Source: Bog-532 sp963775825
Lineage (GTDB): Bacteria; Actinomycetota; Actinomycetes; Streptosporangiales; Streptosporangiaceae
Direction of reading: 5' to 3'
DNA length: 64,000 bases
Assembly (NCBI GenBank): GCA_963775825.1
Contig: CAVZKY010000070.1
Coordinates: 1 to 64,000, forward strand
Position numbers and translations under genes: made by a program
Shown: positions 34,387 through 43,622 of the stretch, one piece after another
How positions within the stretch are numbered: position 1 is the stretch's first letter
Layout of the letters: each line of letters begins with the position of its first letter
Notes under the pieces: model-generated
Database searches by the model: none
What the model was told of the DNA's origin: nothing
The model's input: only the letters and a program-made list of their open reading frames with translations

Positions 34387-36241
34387 ATGACCGATCTCAT
34401 GCCCCGCACTGTCCTGTTCGGCAACCCGGAACGCATCCTGCCGCGGCTCTCGCCGGACGGGACACGGCTGGCCTGGATCGCGCCCGATGACGGCGTGCTG
34501 AACGTCTGGGTCGCCCCGCTCCGGATCGCCTCGGACAACGCGGTCGACTTTGCCGCGGCCCGGGTGGTGACCGACGACCGGGACCGCGGCATCCGGATGT
34601 TTTCCTGGGCCCACGACGGCCGGCATCTGCTGTACATCCAGGACACCGGCGGGGATGAGAACTGGCGGCTGCACGACGTGAACCTGGAGACTATGCGGCG
34701 GCGTGACCTGACGCCGTTCCCCGGCGTCCAGGCCCGCGTCATCGCTACCAACAAGAAGTTCCCGACTGAGATCCTGATCGGGCTCAACCGCGACAAGCCG
34801 GAACTGCACGACGTGTACCGGATCGATCTCCTCAGCGGCGACATGACCCTGGAGGTCAAGAACCCTGGGTTCGCCGGCTGGCTGGCCGACGAGGAGATGG
34901 TCGTCCGGGCCGGCTTCGCGCCGGAGCCCAGCGGCGACATGCGGCTCATGGTGCGCGAGCGGATGCTGGACGACTGGCGGCAGCTGCTGACCATTCCCGC
35001 GGACGACGTGACCGCCTCGGACGTGGTCTCGATTCAGCGCTGACGGCCGCTGGCTGCTGGGCATCACCCCGCTGGACGCGAACGCGGCGCGGCTGGTCCG
35101 GATCGACCTGGCCAGCGGCGCGATGGAGGTGCTGGCCGAGGACCCCGGAGCCGACGTCGACGGCGTGGTGCTGCACCCCGACACCCGGGAGCCCCAGATC
35201 GTCACGTTCATGAAGGACCGCACCGAGTACCTGGTCCTGGACAGCTCGGTCGAGGAGGACCTGAAGGCCATCCGGTCGCTGCACGCGGGCGACCCGTCGA
35301 TCGGCGCGCGGGAGTTCCCCGAGTCGCCGTGGCCGGTCGCATTCAACAACGACACAAGCTCGGTCGCTTACTTCGGCTACGACCCCAGCGCGCACAGCGG
35401 GCGGTTCCTGTTCGACGCCCGGCCGGAGCTGAACCAGTACGAGCTCGCGGCGATGGAGCCGTTCAGCTTCACCTCGCGGGACGGCCTGGCCATCCACGGG
35501 TACGCGACGTTCCCGCCGGGGGCGGAGCGCTCCGGCCTGCCGGCCGTGCTCAATGTGCACGGTGGCCCGCAGGCCCGCGACGAGTGGGGCTTCGACCCCG
35601 AAGTGCAGTGGCTCGCCAACCGCGGCTACCTCTGTGTCCAGGTCAACTACCGGGGCTCCACCGGGTATGGCAAGGAGTTCGTCACCGCGGGCGACCGTGA
35701 GTGGGGCGCCAAGATGCACGACGACCTGATCGACGCGGTGGGCTACATCACCGGCCAGGGCTGGGCCGACCGGGACAGGATCGCCATCTACGGCGGTTCC
35801 TACGGCGGGTACGCCGCGCTGGTCGGAGCCGCGTTCACGCCGGACGTGTTCCGTTGCGCCGTGGACATCGTCGGGCCGTCCAACCTGAAGACGCTGCTGG
35901 AAACCATCCCGCCGTACTGGGCGCCGATGATCGCCCAGCTCTACAAGCGGGTGGGCAACCCGGAGACCGAGGCGGACTTCCTCTGGTCACGCTCCCCGCT
36001 GTCGCGGGTCCGCGACATCCGGATCCCGCTGCTCATCGCCCAGGGCGCCAATGACCCCCGGGTCAAGCAAGCCGAGTCCGAGCAGATCGTGGCGGCGCTG
36101 GAGGAAGCCGGCATCGACTACGAGTACATGCTGTTCGAGGACGAAGGCCACGGCTTCGCCAAGCCCGAGAACCGGCTGAAGTTCTACGCCGAGGCCGAGC
36201 GCTTCCTGGCCCGCTACCTGGGCGGCCGCGTCGAGGAGTAA
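34387..36241 (+). CDS. S9-family (prolyl oligopeptidase-type) serine peptidase, one frameshift
   Basis: Cytoplasmic peptidase of about 618 residues when joined. The first part (to 35043) holds beta-propeller repeats (PRLSPDGTRLAWIAP, FSWAHDGRHLLYIQDTGGDENW). The second, in another frame, continues FSADGRWLLGITP and ends in the alpha/beta hydrolase domain with GGSYGGYAALVG (nucleophile Ser), a catalytic Asp in IAQGANDPRV and His in DEGHGF. The break falls at about 35030-35036, where removing one base restores the family sequence between DVV and FSADGR. No stop or deletion elsewhere, so a sequencing error is likely. Confidence 0.9.
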
Positions 36242-36300
36242 CGCCGCCCAGCACCGTAACCGGCGTCCCGTCAGCGGCACCCCGCTTGCGGGCCGCGTAG

Positions 36301-36370
36301 TCAGGGCTATCCGCTGACATTGCTCCCCGTCAGCATCGGCGCCCCGGCCCGGGCACCTCCAGCGTCACAG
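36301..36370 (-). repeat. Dispersed intergenic repeat, copy C
   Basis: On the minus strand it reads CTGTGACGCTGGAGGT, then GCCGATG, then ACGGGGAGCA and TCAGCGG-ATA-GCCCTGA. It aligns along its whole 70 bp with copy A (28471-28541). The TGA in its first block is the stop codon of the LysR gene, so the element begins exactly at the gene end. Confidence 0.8.
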
Positions 36371-37243
36371 GTCGGCGGCGAGCAGGTCGAGCAGGGCTTG
36401 CGCGGACCCGGTGGGCGGGCGCGTGACGGCGGTGACGGCGCAGATGTCGCGGCGTAGCGGCGGGTCGATGCGGATGGCTGAGACGTGCGCGGTGACCGCG
36501 CGCAGGCTCATCGGGGGCAGAACCGAGATGCCGAGCCCGTGCTGGACGAGTTCGGCGAGGTACTGCATGTTCTGGGCTTCGCAGACGGTACGCCGGGCGA
36601 GTCCGGCGGCGGCGCAGGCGACGTCGATCTGGGCGTGCAGCGCGGAGTCGGCGCGGTAGTCGACGAAGTCGCGGTCACGCAAGGCCGGGTCGCCGAGTCC
36701 GATGCTGGCCCGTCTGGCCAGTGGGTCGCGATGCGGGACGGCGAGGACCAGGTCGTCGTGGCCGATCTCGACACGGGCCAGCCGGGCTGGGTCGGTGGGG
36801 CCATCGATGAAGGCGATGTCCAGCTGGGCGTCGGCGGTCGCGCTGGCGAGTATCGAGGCGGCGTCGTGGCTGAGCCGGATGGTGACGCCGGGGTGGGCGC
36901 GGTGCAAGCCGGCCAGCAAGGCCGGGAGGTCGATCACCCCCAGGGTCTGGATGGCTCCGACGTGCAGTTGGCCGCGCAGGACGCCGCGGGCCCCGGCCAC
37001 GGCATCGCGGCCCTCGTCGGCCGCGGCGAGCGCGCGGCGGGCCGCCGGCAGCAGCGCGCGGCCGGCCTGAGTGAGCATCACGCGTCTGCTGTCGCGGACA
37101 AATAGCGCGGCGCCTACCTCGCGTTCGAGCGTGTGGATCGACGCGCTCAGGCTGGACTGGACGACGTGCACCCGGGCCGCGGCGCGGGTGAAGTGCAACT
37201 CCTCGGCGACCGCGACGAAGTGGGCCAGCTGCCGAAGCTCCAT
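36365..37243 (-). CDS. LysR-family transcriptional regulator
   Basis: A 292-residue LysR regulator. The N-terminal helix-turn-helix is textbook (MELRQLAHFVAVAEELHFTRAA, QSSLSASIHTLEREVGAALF), followed by the LysR substrate-binding domain (GQLHVGAIQTLG, LAELVQHGLGISVLPP). It is divergent from the cupin gene at 37355 across 111 bp, the usual arrangement for a LysR factor and its target. A loose dyad CTATC...GATATAG at 37253-37278 is a possible operator, but not convincing. The ligand is unknown. Confidence 0.93.
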   Translation of the reverse strand: MELRQLAHFVAVAEELHFTRAAARVHVVQSSLSASIHTLEREVGAALFVRDSRRVMLTQAGRALLPAARRALAAADEGRDAVAGARGVLRGQLHVGAIQTLGVIDLPALLAGLHRAHPGVTIRLSHDAASILASATADAQLDIAFIDGPTDPARLARVEIGHDDLVLAVPHRDPLARRASIGLGDPALRDRDFVDYRADSALHAQIDVACAAAGLARRTVCEAQNMQYLAELVQHGLGISVLPPMSLRAVTAHVSAIRIDPPLRRDICAVTAVTRPPTGSAQALLDLLAADL

Positions 37244-37354
37244 GGATCGATTCTATCAATGCTGATCAACGGATATAGCTGTTGGACCGATGGCCGGGTT
37301 CCCGCCGATGCTGGACACACACCCGCCCGCGATACGCAAAGGAGCACCTGAACC

Positions 37355-37849
37355 ATGTCCCCGATATCAGCGGTCCCGTACCCGCCGGTACTGGTGCGCG
37401 CCGACGAGGCCGAACGTCTCGACCTCATCGGGCACGTGCTGCTGGCCGATGGCAGCGCCACCGCAGGCGCACTGAGCAGCCACCGCGTCGCGCTCGGCCG
37501 CGGCGCCGATGGCGCCGTGCCGCACCGGCACAACAACTCCTCCGAGCTGTTCTACATCCTGGACGGCGCATTCGACCTCCTGGTCGGCGGCAACGTCGTC
37601 ACGGCGCACACCGGCGATCTGCTGGTCGTCCCGCCCGGTACGGCGCACGCGTTCGCCGCGCATTACGACTCGACCGCCGAGGCGCTGATCGTCGCCACTC
37701 CCGGCATCGAACGATTCGACTACTTCCGCCACGTCGTCCGGCGCCGGGACGGCAGCGAGTTGCCCGAGGTGCTGCTCGGGCTGCAGGACCGCTTCGACAC
37801 TTACTTCCTCGACAGTCCCGCCTGGCAGCGCGCCCGCGCGGCCGATTGA
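37355..37849 (+). CDS. Cupin-domain protein
   Basis: A 164-residue single-domain cupin. Motif 1 is visible as PHRHNNSSELFYILDGAFDLLVGG (two His and Glu metal ligands) and motif 2 as GDLLVVPPGTAHAFAA. Small cupins of this type are often quercetin-dioxygenase-like or sensors. The divergent LysR gene probably controls it. Substrate unknown. Confidence 0.88.
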   Translation: MSPISAVPYPPVLVRADEAERLDLIGHVLLADGSATAGALSSHRVALGRGADGAVPHRHNNSSELFYILDGAFDLLVGGNVVTAHTGDLLVVPPGTAHAFAAHYDSTAEALIVATPGIERFDYFRHVVRRRDGSELPEVLLGLQDRFDTYFLDSPAWQRARAAD

Positions 37850-37863
37850 CCGGAGCAAGACAC

Positions 37864-37971
37864 ATGAACAACCGCATGGCCTGGACCGCGTTCGCCATCC
37901 CGCGCGGCCGGACCGCCACCCGCTTCGAAGCGGCCGACAGCGAGGAGATCCCCGAGCCCATCACCGCATAA
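37864..37971 (+). CDS. Possible 35-aa peptide or truncated gene start
   Basis: ATG 37864 lies 14 bp after the cupin stop, behind GGAG; the peptide begins MNNRMAWTAFAIPRG and ends IPEPITA. It could be the broken start of a former operon partner, cut off by the KAP remnant on the other strand. No family recognised. Confidence 0.3.
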   Translation: MNNRMAWTAFAIPRGRTATRFEAADSEEIPEPITA

Positions 37972-37999
37972 CCGAGACCGACCGGGCCGGCCGACTTGA

Positions 38000-38611
38000 T
38001 GCACTCCGCCGGCCCGATCGCGTCGCTCTCTGTCCCGCTCAGCATCGTCAGATAACGCTGCAGGTCATTTCTGACCTCGCCAAATGTTGAGTTGCTGAAT
38101 ACCTTCTCCAGGTATTCCTGCTTTCTGCGAAACTCCGCGGCCGCTGCCAACATCGATTCCGCGTCCTCGGATCCGAATGCCCGAGTAAAACTGTTCTGCG
38201 GCTTGCCTCTACCGGCCATCTCCACGGCCGCCAGCAAATCTGGGTCCCGTCTGATCGCCGCGTACAGGTCCGGGCTCTGCAGGCGCAGGACGGCTAGCCT
38301 GGCTATCAGATCCGGGCGCAGGTCCTGGAGGCCAGGAGACCGCTGGATGACGGCGTAGGTGACGGCGTAGGTGATTGCGCAGGTGTTCAGCACCCGCTTG
38401 ATCCGGCGCGGATTCGGGCTGACGGTGCCCTGCAAGAGGCCACTCTGCGCCTGTACTTCCTCCGGCAGATCGAAGCCGCCCATGAACTCGCCAACCGCGC
38501 CGGGATCGATCGGGAGCAGGTACAGGGGGAGCTGGATAAGCGGCTGAACTGCAGCCGGTCGCTCGCACTGCCCGACGGGGCATCAGAAAGGACCGAAAGC
38601 CCGTGCGACAT
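38000..38611 (-). pseudogene. KAP-family P-loop NTPase remnant (C-terminal part)
   Basis: The main frame reads IQLPLYLLPIDPGAVGEF, then PNPRRIKRVLNT, then a helical region (FGSEDAESMLAAAAEFRR, YLEKVFSNSTFGEVRND). The LIQLPL and NPRRIKRxLN pair is typical of the region after the P-loop core of KAP NTPases. The Walker A part is absent, and a frameshift near 38530 joins a different frame that begins MSHGLSVLSD at 38611. KAP NTPases occur in phage-defence and membrane-associated systems, but nothing complete is present. Boundaries are approximate. Confidence 0.5.
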
Positions 38612-38880
38612 CAGTCACCTCCTCGTCTCAGGCGACGACGTGACTCTACTGCGCGGCGAAATCCTCTTACCGGAGGATTCTCAGCCTATTGTTATAAATC
38701 AAGAGGCCGGGCCATATCATAATGCAATGATGTATGACTTACCCGGTCATGCCCCGGGGGGCCGTGCATTGGCGCAAGTAATGGACCTGGACCTCAGCCA
38801 GCAGCACCGCCGATCCCGCCCAGCTGAGGCCGACGTGCTGGCCTTCCCGCCTGTCGCGCCATTTTCCCTGAGGAGGGATG

Positions 38881-40641
38881 ATGCACGAGTTCCGGGTATG
38901 GGCGCCACGTCCCGAGCGCGTTGAGGCCGTCATGGGCAAGCGCCGGATGCCGATGCGGCCGGCCGGGGACGGATGGTGGGCCTGCCGTGCCGACCGGGCG
39001 GGACCGGGCAGCGACTACGCCTTCAGCCTCGACGGCGGCCCGCCCCGGCCCGACCCCCGCTCAGCCTTCCAGCCCTGGGGCGTCCACGGGCCGTCCCGAG
39101 TGGTCGATCACACCTCATTTAGCTGGCACGACAGCGGGTGGCGGGGCGTACCGCTGCCAGGATCGGTCCTGTACGAATGCCACGTCGGCACCTTCTCGGC
39201 CGAAGGCACCTTCGACGGGGCGATCCAGCACCTGCGGTACCTGGCCGACCTCGGCGCTGACGTCATCGAATTGCTCCCGGTAGCCGAGTTCCCCGGCCGG
39301 AGGGGCTGGGGCTACGACGGCGTCGACCTGTTCGCCCCCCACCACGCCTACGGTGGTCCAGCGGGGCTCAAGCGGCTCGTCGACGCCGCCCACGCGCACG
39401 GAATCGGCGTGGTGATGGACGTCGTCTACAACCATCTCGGCCCGGAAGGAAACTATCTGCCAGAATTCGGCCCCTACTTCTCCTCCCGTCACACGACCGA
39501 GTGGGGCAGCGACGCGGTCAACTTCGACGGGCCGGGCAGCGACGCGGTCCGGCGGTTCGTGATCGACAACGCCCTCATGTGGCTGCGCGACTACCACTGC
39601 GACGGGCTCCGCCTCGATGCCGTGCACGCCATCGTCGACCAGTCCGCCACCCACATTCTCGAGGCACTCGCCATCGAGGTGAAGGCGCTGGCCGCCCACG
39701 TTCGCCGCCCGCTGTTCCTCATCGCGGAAAGCGACCTCAACAACCCCCGCCTGGTCCGCAGCATCGACGCCGGCGGCTACGGGCTCGACGCTGCCTGGGC
39801 CGACGAATGGCATCATGCCCTGCACGCCACCCTGACCGGGGAAGCAGCCGACGATGACAACGACTTCGGGCCGCTGGCCCTGCTGGCCAAGGCACTGGGC
39901 CAGGCCTGGGTATACGACGGCAGCTACTCCCCGTCCCGCCAGCGGGCCCACGGCCGGCCGCCGACGGGCCTGTCCGGCAGCCAGTTCGTGGTGTACACCC
40001 AGAACCACGACCAGGTCGGCAACAGCGCCCTCGGCGAACGCAGCAGCGCCCGGCTGAGCGACGGCCGGCTCCGGGTGGCCGCCGCCCTGCTGCTCACCTC
40101 GCCGTTCGTGCCCCTGATCTTCCAGGGCGAGGAGTGGGGCGCCGCCACCCCGTTCCAGTACTTCACCGACCACCAGAATCCCGACCTCGGCCGGGCCGTC
40201 AGCGAAGGGCGGCGCCAGGAGCTCTCCGCCGTCGGCTGGGACCCGGACCATGTCCCCGATCCGCAGGACGCGGCGGTATTCGAGCGCTCTCGGCTCAACT
40301 GGGCCCAGCCCCGCAAGGGCCGCCACGCCGGCCTTCTGGACTGGCATCGGCGGCTGATAGCTCTTCGCCGGCAGATCCCGGCGCTCACCGACCCCCGCCT
40401 CGACCGCATCCAGACCGAATTCGACCAAGCAGCCCGCTGGCTCATCGTGCGCCGTGGACCGGTCACGGTGGCCGCCAACCTCGGTTCCGGACCCTGGGCC
40501 TTCGCGGCCGGCCCGTCGGCGACCCTGCTGGCCGCCTCCGACCCCAAGATCAAACAGACTCGCAGAGGCGTTGTCCTGCCACCCGACACCGTCGCCATCC
40601 TGACTGGGGCACATCCGCCAGCGCCACCTCCAGGGCACTAG
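38881..40641 (+). CDS. treZ: Malto-oligosyltrehalose trehalohydrolase
   Basis: Releases trehalose from maltooligosyltrehalose. The 586-residue protein has an N-terminal CBM48-like domain (EFRVWAPRPERVE) and a GH13 core: DVVYNHLGPEGNYL, the nucleophile block DGLRLDAVHAIVD, the general acid in LIAESDLNNPR and QNHDQVGN. GDGVDLF-like WGYDGVDLFAPHHAYG is TreZ-typical. ATG 38881 is favoured over 38878 because GAGGAGG would be too close to the latter. No treY or treX is in the window, so the trehalose-from-glycogen route is either split or incomplete. Its stop overlaps the convergent XRE gene by 4 bp. Confidence 0.95.
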   Translation: MHEFRVWAPRPERVEAVMGKRRMPMRPAGDGWWACRADRAGPGSDYAFSLDGGPPRPDPRSAFQPWGVHGPSRVVDHTSFSWHDSGWRGVPLPGSVLYECHVGTFSAEGTFDGAIQHLRYLADLGADVIELLPVAEFPGRRGWGYDGVDLFAPHHAYGGPAGLKRLVDAAHAHGIGVVMDVVYNHLGPEGNYLPEFGPYFSSRHTTEWGSDAVNFDGPGSDAVRRFVIDNALMWLRDYHCDGLRLDAVHAIVDQSATHILEALAIEVKALAAHVRRPLFLIAESDLNNPRLVRSIDAGGYGLDAAWADEWHHALHATLTGEAADDDNDFGPLALLAKALGQAWVYDGSYSPSRQRAHGRPPTGLSGSQFVVYTQNHDQVGNSALGERSSARLSDGRLRVAAALLLTSPFVPLIFQGEEWGAATPFQYFTDHQNPDLGRAVSEGRRQELSAVGWDPDHVPDPQDAAVFERSRLNWAQPRKGRHAGLLDWHRRLIALRRQIPALTDPRLDRIQTEFDQAARWLIVRRGPVTVAANLGSGPWAFAAGPSATLLAASDPKIKQTRRGVVLPPDTVAILTGAHPPAPPPGH

Positions 40642-41492
40642 CGCGCCGCGGCGGCCAGCCGGGCGATCAGGTCCGCGGAGTCGGCGGTACCGAGGGCCTG
40701 GCTGCGCAGATCATCGAACACCGCCCCGTAGCGCCATACCTCGTCCCCGCTGTCCAGGAACAGCCCGCCGGTGAGGTGCTCGACATATACGACGGTCGGG
40801 TCGGCCGCCTCCGGGACGTCCAGGATGGTGAACGGGCTGATCGCGTACACGTGCGCCGCGTGCTGGGACGGCAGGATCTGCAAGGTGATGTTCGGCCGCC
40901 TGGCCAGGTCGGCGAGCCGGCGGAGCTGGGCCCCCATGACGCCGCCGTCGCCGACCTGGACGCGCAGGGCGTTCTCGCTGAGCACTACCCACAGATCCGG
41001 CGGGTCCGGGCGGGCCAGGATGGCCTGCCGCTCCAGCCGCAGCGCCACCTGGCGCTCGATGGCCTCACCGCGGCCGGCGTCCGGGGGCGCCGTCAGCGTG
41101 GCGCTGGCGTAATCCCCGGTCTGCAGCAGGCCCGGCACGACGAGCGGCTGAAAGTCGCGGAGCCGGGCCGCCTCGGTTTCCAGCCCGATGTAGGTCTCCA
41201 GCCAGCTCGGCACGATCCGGCTGTAGGCGTGCCACCACGGCTTGCGCCGGGCCTCCCTGGCCAGCTGGATGAGGCCCCTGATGTCGCTGCCGGTCCGCCC
41301 GTAGATGTCCAGCATTTCCCGGACGTCTCCCGGCCTGATGCTGATCCGCCCGGTCTCGATCCGGCTTATCCGGGTACCCGAGCACTCCAGCTGTGATCCC
41401 ACGTCCGCGCAGCTAAGACCCGCCTGCTCACGGAGCCGGCGCAGCTCGAGACCAAGCCGCTTGCGCCGCACCGCAGGGCTGAGGTCCGGCAC
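40638..41492 (-). CDS. XRE helix-turn-helix regulator with DUF5753 domain
   Basis: A 284-residue protein with a GTG start at 41492 (GGAGG nine bases upstream). Residues 10-70 form an XRE/Cro-type HTH (LGLELRRLREQAGLSCADVGSQL, SGTRISRIETGR). From about residue 90 the DUF5753 (Scr1-type) domain follows (SWLETYIGLETEAARLRDFQPLVVPGLLQT). Such regulators are abundant in actinomycetes and are usually beside DUF397 or small HATPase genes; here a HATPase gene is divergent, 99 bp away. No DUF397 partner is seen. Confidence 0.92.
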   Translation of the reverse strand: MPDLSPAVRRKRLGLELRRLREQAGLSCADVGSQLECSGTRISRIETGRISIRPGDVREMLDIYGRTGSDIRGLIQLAREARRKPWWHAYSRIVPSWLETYIGLETEAARLRDFQPLVVPGLLQTGDYASATLTAPPDAGRGEAIERQVALRLERQAILARPDPPDLWVVLSENALRVQVGDGGVMGAQLRRLADLARRPNITLQILPSQHAAHVYAISPFTILDVPEAADPTVVYVEHLTGGLFLDSGDEVWRYGAVFDDLRSQALGTADSADLIARLAAAAR

Positions 41493-41591
41493 CTGGCCGC
41501 CTCCGTAAATCGCGCATCATGCTTATGTGCATCATACGGAACGGCATGATCGAGTTCTCTTCTTCGGCTTGATCGGGCAAACTGCGAGGTG

Positions 41592-42110
41592 ATGAGCGAG
41601 ATGGCGGCCGCCAGCCTCCCGTCCCACCGCGCGCCGCAGCAGCGGCCGGCGACGGGCAGATGGAGGCGGCGGACATACCTGGAGCTCGGCGCACTGCGCG
41701 GTGCCGTGCCGTGCGCGCGGCTGCATGCGCGGAACGTGCTGTGGGAGTGGGGCCTGTCCGATCTGGACGAGGCGGTCGAGCTGGTGGTCTCCGAGCTGGT
41801 GACCAACGCCATCCAGGCATCCGCGGGGCTCAGCCGCGACGTACCCGGCCTGGACGAGGAGAACCTGGGCGTGCCCTCCGTCTGGCTCTGGCTCGCCTCC
41901 GACGGACGGCAGCTGGTCGTGGAGGTCGGCGACAGCAGCCCGCGGACCCCCGCCCACGCCGAGACGGAGCTCGATGTCGAAGGCGGCCGGGGCCTGCTGC
42001 TGGTGGAGACGGTCAGCCGCCGGTGGGGCTACTACGTCCCAGCCGAAGAAGACGACGGCCATCGCAAGATCATCCGCAAGGTCGTCTGGGCCCAGATCAC
42101 CCGTGCCTGA
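41592..42110 (+). CDS. Small HATPase-domain protein (anti-sigma/RsbW-like)
   Basis: A 172-residue GHKL ATPase domain protein. ELVVSELVTNAIQAS is the N box (Mg-binding Asn) and DVEGGRGLLLVETVSRRWGY covers the G2 box. The lack of a kinase phosphoacceptor domain and the short length fit the RsbW/SpoIIAB-like anti-sigma or accessory ATPases of Streptomyces and relatives. ATG 41592 overlaps an alternative GTG at 41589. It is divergent from an XRE/DUF5753 gene, a common actinomycete pairing. Confidence 0.87.
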   Translation: MSEMAAASLPSHRAPQQRPATGRWRRRTYLELGALRGAVPCARLHARNVLWEWGLSDLDEAVELVVSELVTNAIQASAGLSRDVPGLDEENLGVPSVWLWLASDGRQLVVEVGDSSPRTPAHAETELDVEGGRGLLLVETVSRRWGYYVPAEEDDGHRKIIRKVVWAQITRA

Positions 42111-42185
42111 GCCGAGACGGTTTGGGGCGCGGGAAAGCCGCCCCAAGCCGGTGAGCACGCCGTGCGGCTCAGATCCGGGGCCGGC

Positions 42186-42926
42186 TCAGATACGCCGGAG
42201 CACCGACACGACCTTGCCGAGGATGGTCGCGTGGTCGCCGAGGATGGGGTCATACAGCGGGTTGTGCGGCATCAGCCACACATGGCCATCACCCCTCTTG
42301 AACGTCTTGACCGTCGCCTCGCCCTCGTCACCCTGGCCCTCCAGCATGGCCGCGACGATCTCGCCGTTCTCCGCATTCTCCTGGGCGCGGATCACCACCC
42401 AGTCCCCATCGGTGATCGCGGCGTTGATCATCGAGTCGCCACGGACCTGGAGCAGGAAATGCTCGCCCTCGCCGACCAGCTGCTTCGGCAGCGGAAATGT
42501 GTCCTCGATCTGCTGTTCGGCGATGATCGGGCCGCCGGCCGCGATGTGACCGACCCAGGGCACGTACGCCGCCTCCTGCGAGGCGATGTCGAAGGCGGGC
42601 GGCGGCAGGGGGGCGCCATCCGCCTTGGCGGTCGCGGGGTGTGGAACATCCGCGGACGGGCTGGTTAGCAGCTCGGTCGTCCGCGGGCGGCCCGAATGGC
42701 GCTGCAGGTAGCCCTTCTTCTGCAGCGCCTCCAGCTGGTGGGAGACGCTCGACGTGCTGCGCAGGCCTACCGCCTCGCCGATCTCACGGATGGAGGGCGG
42801 GTACCCGTGCCGCCGCACGGCGTCGCGGACGAACTGGAGCACCTTTTCCTGCCGCACGCTCAGCGCGGGCATGCCAGCCAGATCCGCGTCCATCGCAGCT
42901 GCGCCTATCGCGCCTGTGCCCGCCAT
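42186..42926 (-). CDS. lexA: LexA repressor
   Basis: SOS response repressor of 246 residues. The winged HTH (LSVRQEKVLQFVRDAVRRHGYPPSIREIGEAVGL) is followed by the autocleavage site in VGHIAAGGPI (Ala-Gly), the nucleophile Ser in LQVRGDSM and the Lys in ATVKTF. Self-cleavage is stimulated by RecA filaments after DNA damage. A partial SOS-box-like sequence lies upstream at 42987. The first 18 residues are Ala/Gly-rich and variable in the family. Confidence 0.96.
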   Translation of the reverse strand: MAGTGAIGAAAMDADLAGMPALSVRQEKVLQFVRDAVRRHGYPPSIREIGEAVGLRSTSSVSHQLEALQKKGYLQRHSGRPRTTELLTSPSADVPHPATAKADGAPLPPPAFDIASQEAAYVPWVGHIAAGGPIIAEQQIEDTFPLPKQLVGEGEHFLLQVRGDSMINAAITDGDWVVIRAQENAENGEIVAAMLEGQGDEGEATVKTFKRGDGHVWLMPHNPLYDPILGDHATILGKVVSVLRRI

Positions 42927-42986
42927 CCGCTTTCCCTTCGCTGGTCGTTACCTAGGTCGAAGGTTACCAGCGGCAATGAGCTATCC

Positions 42987-43002
42987 TCAACACTTTGTTC
43001 GA
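42987..43002 (-). promoter_or_regulatory. Candidate SOS box upstream of lexA (imperfect)
   Basis: On the minus strand TCGAAC-AAAG-TGTTGA: the left half matches the actinobacterial LexA site (TCGAAC-N4-GTTCGA) perfectly, the right half poorly. About 60 bp before the lexA start. Autoregulation of lexA is expected from the family; the exact site is uncertain. Confidence 0.35.
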
Positions 43003-43074
43003 ATAGCCCCAGCGGGCTCGCGGCCGGAGCTGGCCTCTGGCCGCGCCCCCGTCATCAGCCGGGCCCGGCTGCCA

Positions 43075-43527
43075 TCAGCCGCCGACCTCGGCCGCGAGCA
43101 GCGCGCCCAGCTCCCAGCAGGCCTCCAGGTCCTGCTTACCAACGGGCCCGGTGACGCAGACCGGCGGCCGGACCGCCCGCCACTGCAGGCCGGTGGTGAT
43201 CGACTCCACCGCGCGCACCGCGCCGCCGGTGTCCATGCCGCCGTGCACATACAGGCCGTAGGGACGGCGCCTGGCCGCCTCCAGACACGGGTAGTAGATG
43301 CCGTCGAAGAAGTGCTTGAGCGCCCCGGACATGTAGCCAATGTTTGCGGGCGTGCCGAGCAAGTAACCATCCGCCTGGAGCACATCGGCGGCCGCCGCCG
43401 TGAGGGCCGGGCGGATGACAACCTCGACATCCTCGATCTCGTCGGTCCGCACTCCGCTGACCGCAGCCTCGAACATCTCCTGCAGCGCAGGCGACGGCGT
43501 GTGGTGAACGATCAGGACAGTCGGCAT
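43075..43527 (-). CDS. Flavodoxin-like NAD(P)H-dependent FMN reductase
   Basis: A 150-residue flavodoxin-fold protein. TVLIVHHTPSPALQEM forms the first strand and FMN phosphate loop, and GYLLGTPANIGYMSGALKHFFDG is the conserved second FMN loop of this family. The typical role is flavin reduction or quinone reduction. Start at ATG 43527 (MPTVL) is preferred; an ATG at 43554 is possible. Confidence 0.82.
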   Translation of the reverse strand: MPTVLIVHHTPSPALQEMFEAAVSGVRTDEIEDVEVVIRPALTAAAADVLQADGYLLGTPANIGYMSGALKHFFDGIYYPCLEAARRRPYGLYVHGGMDTGGAVRAVESITTGLQWRAVRPPVCVTGPVGKQDLEACWELGALLAAEVGG

Positions 43528-43622
43528 CAGCGCCGAGCTTAACCGACCGGCCATGAGTGTTCACTGGGCGTTTGACGTTATTGGTTTGCCGGGCCCCCGG
43601 CGCGTGCTGTCAGGATGGTGTC

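Noticed and set aside
37253..37278. LysR operator in the LysR-cupin gap
   Set aside because: The dyad is weak and the T-n11-A fit is not distinctive, so it is mentioned only in the LysR entry.
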